From Symbiodinium natans (Eukaryota; Sar; Dinophyceae; Suessiales; Symbiodiniaceae): a DNA stretch of 64,000 nt. The notes under the pieces are model-generated. The model did not search any database, had not been told where the DNA came from, and was given only the letters and a program-made list of their open reading frames with translations. Below, one piece after another: positions 21,498 through 31,146 of this stretch. Every line of letters begins with the position of its first letter. The first letter of the stretch is position 1. The position numbers and the translations under genes are program-made. The DNA lies in the NCBI GenBank assembly GCA_905221605.1, contig CAJNDS010002615.1, forward strand, positions 1 to 64,000, given 5' to 3'.

Positions 21498-22574
21498 CTT
21501 CGGGTTTAGTTCAGGGTTGCGGATTTAGGGTTGCAGGGTCTAGGGTTCAGGGTTGGAGGATTCATATAGCCGTGCAGCATCAAGAGCTTAGAATCCTTGT
21601 GTGCTTACACCCAGGACTGACCAGAGCACTCAGACCAACTATAGGCTCCTACATCAGACAATGTAGTTTAGAGTGGCTGAAAGTCCCAGCTTGGGGGTTG
21701 ATCCGATTGTCGGGAATCACGTCTGCGTCCCATCATGGAAGGCCGAAGACCACCATAAACCCCTGTAAACCCTAACCCCAAAGAGCCCTAAACCCTAGAC
21801 CCCAAAGCCTTAGGCACCCGAGATTCTGGGGCCTCTAAGGTGTTTATAAGGGTCACGCAGTCCCTGGAACACCTTTGGGGATTCGAAGGGAACCGCAGAG
21901 GCATTCCATTTTTGGTTCTTATCAGGTTCTTAAGGGAGGCGGGTAGGTAATGCAAGGTTCCCTAATACTCCTCACTAGTCCCTAAGTCCCTAAGCTTCCC
22001 GAAGGTTCCGTAGGTACCGCCCCCTCATGACCCCCCGTCCCTTAAGGACCCTACAAGGTTCGGCGCCGCCTTGAGAATTCTGGGGCCTCTGTGGTAGGGT
22101 TTAGGGCTTAAAATAGTTCAAAAGGTTTAGGGTTTTAGAAGGTAGGGTGCAGGGTGTATCGGGTTTACAAGGGTTTACGGGGTTTAGGGTTTCGAAGTAA
22201 GGTAAGGTCGTTGCTGTTTCGGGGTTGGGGCTTCGGGCTTGGTAGGTTGGCGATAAGGGATAAGAAGTCGGATAGGTCAAGAGTAAGCAAACTACCTGTA
22301 CCTTAATCATTGGCCCATGCCCCTTCTCTCAAGCAGATACGGGTGAGTCTGGGATAGGATGGTAGCGAGGGCGGTGGCATGCTGCAGGCGCCCTCGAGCT
22401 TCAGCTGGAAGCCTTTAGCAGGGGCCACAGGTTGCATGGCAAGGGAAACCCGTGCTTGCTCGGCATGCGTTGTGTTGCACACTTCCGCTGCGAAGCGTAG
22501 CTCAGAGGCTTAAGGCTGTGGCGTAGGGGTCTGGTTGGCCCCTCATGACTGCCAGCTTCTCACATCGGGAAGCA

Positions 22575-25500
22575 GGCAATGCTTTCTTCAAGGAAGGAGA
22601 CTACGCGTCCGCCAAGAGAGAATAAACAGAACATCTGGCGAAACCAGGCGGTGGTGACAGGAGTGTGGTTTTGTCAAACAGGGCAGCGTGTCAGCTGCAT
22701 CTCCGAGATTTTGCCGCTGCCGCGCGCGACTGCCGAGAAGCTACCGCTGCTGATCCCATGAACGTTGCCTGGCATTTCAAAAAGAGCTTCAGAACGGTTG
22801 CCTTGGAGTTCATACCCAAACCCTAAACCTTTAACCCTAAACCCAGGTCAAGGCCCACTGCAGGCTGGCCAAAGCACTGATAGAGGAGGGCCAGGGCAGC
22901 TCCGTCGAAGCTGCGATTGCAGCTGCGGTGTCCGTGGCGCTGTCGCGTGGAAGAAGCCAGGAGATCAAGGACATGTACCAGCTCATCGCCGCCATGCAGG
23001 AAAGTCAGAAGCAGATCGCCCTCAGGCTGCCTCAGGATGCATCCAAGATTGCCCTCGCGACCTCTGATCTTGAGGTGGAAAATGCCCTCCGGGCTGCCGA
23101 TGTCGTTGTCCTGGCACCGAACAAGGCGAGGTGGTGGTTAGATTGAACTTCAGGGGTAGGCCTCCATGACATGACATGCCATCTTCTCATCTGGTGACTC
23201 TGTGATTCAGGCCTACCTGCTTCCAGAACCAGTTCGTCGATCTACCTGGACAGTTCTAGGTCTAGAAGGGGCAAGGATCGAATGCCCGTATTCGCACGCG
23301 ATCCACGTCAACTTGCCGCAAGAGGTCACCCTTGCCAACGTGCGCCTGAGAGGCGCAGGCGAAAACACCGCATGCGCTACGGTGAGTCATAGCAAGGCAG
23401 TCTTGACGCTGATCGGCTGCAACGTTGATCAGTATGAGGATGCTGCGTGCCTTGCGGTGCAAGGCTTGATCAAAGCGCGTTCTTGTGTGTTTCGCAACCT
23501 TGGCACCCATGCAGTCGAGGTCCGTGAAGGAGGGTCTTTTGTTGCTGAGCAGGCACAGTTTGAGAAGTTCAAGCAGGGCATTTGTGCATATGGTGGAGCG
23601 AGACATGTCTCGCTCAAGAATTGCGAGATCAAGTCCTGCTCGCATCTTGGCAAATGGAACATTCTTAAATGCGGCGACCAGAGCGCAGGGCCATGCCGAG
23701 CAATTGGCTGCTATGAGCGGACCAACACAGGCGGCTGAGGAGTGGGGAAGGGCACGTGGGATACAGACGGAAGTTCTCATCTCAGATTCCATCATCCGAG
23801 ATATGGCTTCCTTTGGTGTTTCCGTGGGTATGGGCGCTAATGTTTCTGTTCATCAATGCAAATGCATCAACAACGATCCCGTGTCCTTCTTTGTCAAAGA
23901 CGGCTCCAACTTCACGCTCTCCGCGAGTCTGGTGTATTACACGCGCCAGCGGTCGAGGTGCACATGGGCAGGAGGCTGGACGCACCCGACCAATGCGGTC
24001 AACATCGGCACGAACTATGGAGGCGAAGTGAGGCTGCTTCAGAATGCTTTCATCGGCCCGGGTAGCATGGCAGAAGCCATGCACGAGGACTTCCGGATCT
24101 TGCCCCAACATATGAAGTCCCTGGGCATGTGGTCCAGCCCTGCGTACCAGGAAGGGAATGAGCACTTCACCAAGGACTCAGCAGAAGTTCCCAGCTTGGA
24201 AGCCTTAGCCGCCAGGCTCCCCAAAGCCTGCCGGCCCACGGTTGTGGATGTGAAGCGTCGCGACGAGACTCGCATGCCACTGCTAGCGCATCAGCGCCCG
24301 TGCTACACGGTGGCAGATGCACATTGGTCACCAACAAGCAGCCAGTATTATGCCATCGGCAACACCTTCGGTTTCAGCGTAGCACGTGACATCCCAAAGG
24401 AGGTGTCCAATGTCAGTGTTCTTCTCGCCGCTTGTGGGGATATCAGGAACCTGCTCGCCACCGTGTCAGCCTGCCCCGCAACGCCGCTATCCCAGTTGCC
24501 TTGTTGAGACTCCTAAACCTTAAGCTTTATACACCCCAAGCCTCAAACCTAGCAGGTCAGCGGAGAGTATCGCAAAATCTTACAGTAACAGGTCCTCTGT
24601 CTCGCTACCTGGTGGTCGCTAATTGTGCAGCATCAAGCATCGAAATAAGCTAGCCACCTGACTCATGACTGTCCATGAGATTCAGCTTAGTCCTGAGGTC
24701 TTTACACTTTACGCTCAACGATGGCAACAAAAGTATGCTCGCAAGGAATTTGACACTTTTGCAGCTGATTGCCCAAGGAGCGGCGGATGAAGACGTCCTG
24801 GCGGTTTGGGCCAACCACTGTCTTACCACTCATCAAAGAGACGTGCTGTTGGATGCACTCAAGGCGTTGGAAAGCAAATCTTCGCATCCGCCGTGGATTT
24901 CTCACGACGCATCCTTGCAAGGCGTCTTCACGGAGTGGATGACCGCGCAAGAGGTCTTTTCAGCAGATGAGCTTCTGCGCAAGAGGCAGCCGGGCCTCGA
25001 CATCTCGACAAGTGAGGAGCTGTCATGCACCGCTGCAGCTGCAGGAGGCAAGCTGTCTGCCAGAGCCCGACGAGAGATCGCCTCGTACATCAAAACAGGC
25101 AGCCTTCCGGACCTGGCAGCCTGCCAGGGCAGTGAAGATGCCCGCGCCTGCGTCAACCCGACGCTGTTGCTGGCACCTGGGCTTCAGCCACTTAGCCGCA
25201 GCAGGGGTTTGTTTGGGGTCTCAAAAGGGGTTTCAAAAGGGGTTTTTAGGGGTTTTGAAAGGGGTCTTAGGGGTTTTGAGAGGGAGAGTGCTCGGACATC
25301 TTTGAGTTTTGGTGCGTGGCATCGCGTGATACCAGAGTCTTGGGTTCGTTCCTTTTGTGTTCGCCGTCCAGCCCGCCAGGCCTTTAGTCAGAATGCTAAC
25401 TGGCCTCCTCCCCCCCATTTGTCAGATTCGTTGGCTGTTGCATCCAGAGGCACGGAGTCTTTGTGCGACTTGCTGCCGCCTAGGTACACGGTCTACTTCT

Positions 25501-26811
25501 CAACTTCGATCTTCCGGGCGGTCCCGCTTGCCGGGACAGCCACCTCGGCTGTCGAAGGCCTTCTCGACACGTTGAAGCCGCAGTTTGAATCCTTCCGACA
25601 GGCAGTGGAGGAACACAGAGTGTTCGTCAGGACAGAGGCTGGAGATGTGCTAGGCGTGATGCAGAGTTATGCTTCGAAGCAGCAGTTCGACTTCATCGAT
25701 ACCTCCAATGTGGCAGACTACGTGTCGATGGCTGCCATCTTGCATGCGTCAAGCCGCGTTCTCAAGCCCCAAGGCTACACCCGGGTAGTGGCGGAATCAG
25801 TGATCAACGGTTGCATCGTTCCAGCAGATCCGCCCACCTCATATCTTGGGAAATCGGTGCCTCCAGGACTGCTCAAATCCATCACTGGCCTTGAGTTCGA
25901 CAGGGCCGAGTGTCTTGTCACCTCAGTCCGAACCTCCTGGAAGTTATCAGAGCCGATGCCCTCTGCCCCAGGTCGGTTGCTCTTGGATCTTGCCTCGGCC
26001 GTGACAGCCAGCAGGGCAACCGACGTTCGTCTGCAAGCTCGTGTGATGATTTGTGCGCACCCAGCCATAGCAACCCTGATGAACATGATCCGCTGCACCC
26101 AAGATGAAAGGTTCTTGGGGCTCCTTGTGAAGCTGGAGGCAGCTCCAGAACATGATTGGGAAGCCGAGGTGTGGGCTTCTCAGGAGAAGGAGCTCTCGCT
26201 CCTTTCGTTTGATGCCGACGTGGAGCTACGACTGATACCATACAAATCGAACGAACCCCCTTCTCTTGGTCCTGTCCCCTTCGCAACTTGCTTGCCAGGG
26301 CCCTGTGCCCCAGGGCGTGCAGATCGTGACGACGATGAGCTGGGACGAGGAGATGGGAGTTGCCTCCTTTCTGATGTCCCCAGCCAGAGCTGCCCAAACC
26401 AGGCAGTGGTATGCAACGCTTGCTTGTATAGCAGCCACCGGCATCACCACAGTGGGAGTGAGTCGGCAGCTTGGAACGATGAGCTGCAAAGCGGTTGCTA
26501 ACCCATGCCAGACGAAGCGGGAGACCTCATCTTTTGATGGCGGACTGAGCTTTTTGCTGAAGATGCCCATTCAAGAGGGCGTCTGCTTCCAGTGGGGTGA
26601 GTCTTGGGTGGATTGCCTTCTGCCAGCTCCGGTCAACTCAAAGTCTCGTCTGGCCATACAAGAGCAGGAGTCAGGGCTCTGCGTCAAGCTCGATGACGAG
26701 CAGTATCTTGTTCCTTGGCCACCAAGCAGACCTCAGGGCAAAAGGAGCAGCAGGATCCACAGGAAGCTTGGCTTCCTGTCGATTCTCTTCCTGCCGGCCG
26801 CTGACCGGTAG
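22575..26811 (+). CDS. TPR / beta-helix / DUF4470-like protein, multi-exon
   Basis: Exons (approximate): 22575-22616, TPR helix (GNAFFKEGDYASAK); 22847-23125, TPR-like VKAHCRLAKALIEEGQ and helical region, GC donor; 23211 to about 23650, right-handed beta-helix repeats (NVDQYEDAACLAVQGLIKA; SCVFRNLGTHAVEVREGGSF; HVSLKNCEIKSCSH); 23767 to about 24465, more beta-helix (VLISDSIIRDMASFGVSV), then the DUF4470 start (YYAIGNTFGFS; VLLAACGDIRNLLATV); about 24686-25205, DUF4470 continuation (LRSLHFTLNDGNKSMLARNL); about 25484-26250 (FDFIDTSNVADYVSMAAIL); about 26303-26811, C-terminus ending at TAG. DUF4470 proteins usually carry a MYND finger; none is visible here, perhaps upstream. The G-rich stretch at 25206-25483 stays open but looks intronic. 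The frame changes near 26290, needing a very short intron. Molecular function is unknown; TPR and beta-helix suggest a scaffold. Confidence 0.6.
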
Positions 26812-27316
26812 ACCATCCGCCTTGACCATGAATGCGGCAGATTGGTGAGCAGTGCCAAAGTCTAGTGATGCCTATTCCAAAACTTTGGGCTGCTTCGGGA
26901 TGATCGACCATGCAGTGTAGAAGGCAAGGTGCAAGGAAAAGGCACGTTGCTTCTCGGCTGGCTTGCCTTTACAGCATCTCTGCACTTTTGATGCATGCAT
27001 GCAAGGCCGGGGGCAAACCCGCCGTCTGTCTTTTTCATGGAATTGTATCGGCGAAATCCCAAAATAGGGGTACCTCCAGAATACTATCATCCTCTGCAAG
27101 CTTGCGTGTGGCTGAGGCGGGGATCCTGCAATTTCTATATTGGGGTCCCCTATGTTTCGTAAACCCCCAACTGTCTCATGCGCTTGAGCTGTGTTTCTTA
27201 AAATAGAATTAGAAAAAGTGAGCACCCAAGATCCTTAGACCAAGGTGCTCTAAGCATCCCAAGGCTCGCACATGTCCAAGTGTCCCAAGTACTGACGATG
27301 GCGACGAAGATGGTTG

Positions 27317-27363
<47 letters not shown>

Positions 27364-27455
27364 GCGACATTGGTAAGGGCAGTGAGATGAGGCAACGTGC
27401 TGAATGGGAGCTTGGTGTAGCGGAGTGCTTCATCGATGTTCACTGTTCCTGTCAG
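26812..27455. other. spacer with GAT microsatellite
   Basis: No exon recognised. (GAT)n at 27317-27363, in the position that the GGTGAT repeat of actin intron 3 holds before exon 4, supporting a duplication that includes the pseudo-exon at 27456. Confidence 0.5.
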
Positions 27456-27545
27456 GAGAGGATTTGGCGCCACGCCTTCTACAACGAGCCGCCCTTTGTG
27501 ACTTCCGGGGAACACACTGTCCTACTGATGGAGGCTTCACCGAAT
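27456..27545 (+). pseudogene. decayed copy of actin exon 4
   Basis: After gtcAG the frame reads ERIWRHAFYNEPPF, then EHTVLLMEASPNSEA. Actin exon 4 at 30635 reads [14 protein letters not shown], then [15 protein letters not shown]. The intact gene does not need this copy, and no other actin exon is found nearby. It ends near 27545, where the frame runs into CCCTAAA/CCCTACA repeats. A duplicated, unconstrained exon is the simplest reading; an alternative first part of another actin-like gene is possible. Confidence 0.7.
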
Positions 27546-27588
27546 TCCGAAGCCATCACACTGAACCCCCTCAACCCGGCCTCGGAAG

Positions 27589-27665
27589 CCCTAAACCCTA
27601 CACCCTACACCCTACACCCTACACCCTACACCCTACACCCTACACCCTACACCCTAAACCCTAAA
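27589..27665 (+). repeat. CCCTACA variant array
   Basis: About eight CCCTACA heptamers between CCCTAAA units. Confidence 0.9.
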
Positions 27666-28120
27666 CCCCAAGCCCGAAACCCTAAAGCCAATGTAGAGGC
27701 ATCGAGAACCCGAATACATGTTGATAGGGGCCCCATTGCATGCAGGGTTTGGGGTTCAGGGGCCGGGGATTCGGGTTTAGGGTTTAGGTTTCGGGATTTA
27801 GTGTTTAGAGTTATTAGTACCTTGGGGTGTGCTGGGCCTCATGAATATTTTCAAGCTGCGAGGTGCGAACTTTTAGAAGTAAACCTAGAGGAGAACCATG
27901 AGCTGTTTTACTTTGATCATTGTTGCCACGTTCCTTGATGACCCAAGCTGCCCACTTGCAAGACTTGAAGTCCTGGTTGATACATGACCCTGCGAGCGAG
28001 ATCGGCTTAAGCGTTGTGAACCTATCCAACGCGCAGCCATGGATGTTAACAAGGCGGAAGCTCCCAACCTCTCGCCTAGACCCTAAACCCCTTAAAAAAT
28101 TGAATGCCCCCTCCCCTGCC
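27666..28120. other. unassigned sequence
   Basis: Short G-rich tract at 27745-27805; then a + frame at 27920-28085 with ordinary composition (LKSWLIHDPASEIGLSVV) that I cannot assign. Confidence 0.35.
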
Positions 28121-28126
28121 CGAACC

Positions 28127-28330
28127 CTCAAGCCCTCAAGCCCTCAAGCCCTCAAGCCCTCAAGCCCTCAAGCCCTCAAGCCCTCAAGCCCTCAAGCCCT
28201 CAAGCCCTCAAGCCCTCAAGCCCTCAAGCCCTCAAGCCCTCAAGCCCTCAAGCCCTCAAGCCCTCAAGCCCTCCCTCAAGCCCTCAAGCCCTCGAGCCCT
28301 CGAGCCCTCGAACCCTCAACCCTCAAGCCC
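28127..28330 (+). repeat. CCCTCAAG octamer array
   Basis: About 22 nearly perfect copies of the 8-mer CCCTCAAG, a change of unit length from the 7-mer. The open frames of SPQALKPS type are translations of it. Confidence 0.95.
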
Positions 28331-28339
28331 GAAAGGATG

Positions 28340-28701
28340 ATACAATACATGGTGAAGGTTGCTCAGCTGAAAGTGCCAAGGTAAGATACGCAACCGTTCA
28401 ACCGGGGGAGATTGGAGCTAGTTTTCATTAGGGGTTTGGGGCTAGGGCCTTCTGCATTCAGCTTTATCTAGTGTTAACACACCCACCCGTCCAAGCATTT
28501 CAGAGTCCTGCTTCTTATGATGAAAGATAGTTGCTGTTGTGGAGCTGGCAGGTTCATGCAGGTTCGGTATTAGCGGGTGGGGTTAAGCAGGGTATACTTG
28601 GAGCACATGGCACACCCACATCCTAACAGCAGAGCCCCAAAACGCCGAAACCCAAAACACAACCCTGAACCCTACTCCGGTCCCGGTCTTTGGGCCACCT
28701 C
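28340..28701. other. probable 5' flank of the actin gene
   Basis: No repeats of note and no exon recognised. It would hold the promoter or a 5' leader; I see no TATA box or TTTT box I would defend. Confidence 0.35.
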
Positions 28702-28832
28702 TGCCCAAAACCCTAAACCCTAAACCCTAAACCCTAAACCCTAAACCCTAAACCCTAAACCCTAAACCCTAAACCCTAAACCCTAAACCCTAAACCCTAA
28801 ACCCTAAACCCTAAACCCTAAACCCTAAACCC
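28702..28832 (+). repeat. pure CCCTAAA array before actin exon 1
   Basis: About 18 uninterrupted CCCTAAA units ending 7 bases before the actin start codon. Confidence 0.95.
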
Positions 28833-28839
28833 TGTTCGC

Positions 28840-30817
28840 ATGTCAGAGGCGGCAGTTGTTGTGGTGGATTGCGGAAGTGGCATCTGCAAGGCGGGGGCTC
28901 GACTTGGAGGTTCAGGGTACTTAGAAGCCAATAACAAAGGGTGTAGGCTTTAGGGTTTAGGGTTTAGGGTTTAGGGTTTAGGGTTTAGGGTTTAGGGTTT
29001 AGGCCAATTATACGTGTAGTTATAACCCACTTATAAGCCACTGAAGTGTTTTTAACAGGGTTGGTTTATAAGTACAGTTATAATTGGGGCACAAAGTACC
29101 CTGAACCTCCAAGTAGGTGTTCGGATTCAGGGTTCGGTCTCTTAGGATTCAATGTCTGGGGTTTAGGAGATCACTACTATTTGCTTAAGAACCACCCAAA
29201 AATGCATAGAAAGGGATTATTGTTCTTTAGTTGTTGGGGGCTCTCAAGCAAATGTTACAGTAGGGTCTTGAAGATTGTCGGGTTGCAGGGTTGAGGGGTT
29301 CAATTTAAGGCTTTGAGGATTTTTAGGGCATACAGCTAAGGGCGGGTGATCTCTCGTTGGGCCCTTAATGTGGTATATAAGGGGTATGTAAGGGGTCCCT
29401 TTTAGGGCCCATATTGAGGGACCACAGAAGTACCCGAAGAACCACCGTGTCAGGCAGGTTTTGCTGGAGACGATGCCCCGCGATCCGTCTTCCCATCCGT
29501 GGTGGGCCGGCCGCGAATGCCGCCCATCATGGTTGGAATGGACCAGAAGGCCTGTCTCGGGCACCCTAAGCCCTAAGCCCTAAACCCTAAACCCTAGCCT
29601 TAAGCCCTAAACCCTAAACCCTAGAACCCTAAATCACTAAACCCTAAGCCCTAAGAATTTTGGATCCTCTCGTCCATATGGGCATTGCCCCCAATAGGGG
29701 GTCCGTATTTTTTTTTTTGGGGGGGGGGGGTATATTAGGAGGTGGAAATGCCCATCTTGCTGAATGCGAACTGATTATTCGTCAGGTTAGCTTCCCCCCT
29801 CCCATAGAGCAACTACTATGGGGGCCCCCCCACGCCCTGTACGCCCTTTAGGGTGCTCATTTCAGGCTGGTAGTTTCTTCCAGATGCCCCGCGTGCAACC
29901 CTTACATACCCCTAAGTGCCCTTATGAAGTTGTCCTACTACGCTAAACCGTAAGCCCTAAACCCGAAACCATCGACTCTAAACCTTATAAACCTCAAGCC
30001 CTTTACCCGAAGACCCTAAGCTTTCATCCCGCACGGTCAAGATTTCACTGCAATTCAGGGGACTGTAGGCAGCCTGATGAGAGAGAAAGTATGGGAAGGG
30101 TTTAGGGTTTCGGGTTTCGGGTTTCGGGTTTCGGGTTTAGGGTTTCGGGTTTAGGGTTTAGGTTTAGGGTTTAGGGCTCAGGGTTTAGGGTTTAGGGTTT
30201 AAGGTTTAGGGTTTAGGGTGTAGGGTGTAGGGTTTAGGGTTAGGTGCTTGGGTTTTAGGGTTAGGTGCTTAGGTTTTAGGTATGCTCTGCTGCGTGACAG
30301 GATGCCTTCATCGGTGAAGAGGCGCACAGCAGCACAATTGGCGTGCTCACGCTGGGGTACCCGATTGAATGTGGCATCATCACCCGTTGGGATGACATGG
30401 TGCCTCAGCTACATGGGGGGGGGGGGGGGGGGATCTCGAAATTCCGGAATACTTTTGTTTCGGGAGCGACCCAGGAATGTGATGATGAGGAGCATGCTGA
30501 TGGGTGGTGATGGTGGTGATGGTGGTGGTGATGGTGGTGATGGTAGTGATGGTGACGGTGCCGATGATGGCGATGATGGCGGTGCTCGCCAGGTTGGGGT
30601 GAAGCAAAGGGCTTCGGTTTAATGCTCATGCCAGGAGAAGATTTGGCACCACGTCTTCTACAACGAGCTGCGGGTGGCTCCCGAGGAACACCGTGTCCTA
30701 CTAACAGAGGCTCCGCTGAATCCCAAGGCCAACCGCGAGAAAATGGTACAGAAGATTTTCGAAGTGTTTCAAGCCCCTCGCCAGCCAGGCCTATTTTCCC
30801 TTCGGTTTGCTCTCTTA

Positions 30818-30853
<36 letters not shown>

Positions 30854-31114
30854 TACTCTCTCTCTCTCTCTCTTACTCTCTCTCTCTCTCTCTCTTACCC
30901 TCTTACCCTCTTACTCTCTTACTCTCTTTCTCTCTTTCTCTCCTTCTTTCCTTCTCTCTTTCTCCCTTGCTCTCTTTCCCTTTCTGCTCCCTCCCTCTCT
31001 GCAGGATGAGGATGATACAAAATCTTCATAATCATCATACTATCCATACTGACAATAGTTGATAGTAGTCAGAATCGTAAAAACAATCACAGGAACAATA
31101 TCTGTCGTAAGAAT

Positions 31115-31146
<32 letters not shown>

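Noticed and set aside
25206-25483. Coding sequence within the long 24675-26501 frame
   Set aside because: Composition (FGVSKGVSKGVFRGFERG) comes from GGGTTTT-like repeats and interrupts the DUF4470-like similarity, so it is more likely an intron that happens to be open.
27198-27515. Antisense frame with poly-Ile
   Set aside because: Translation of the GAT microsatellite.
28104-28384. Open frames rich in SPQALKPS
   Set aside because: Direct translation of the CCCTCAAG array in several frames.
30674-31062. Ser/Leu-rich frames after actin exon 4
   Set aside because: They read through the CT microsatellite of intron 4; only the first part is actin exon 4.
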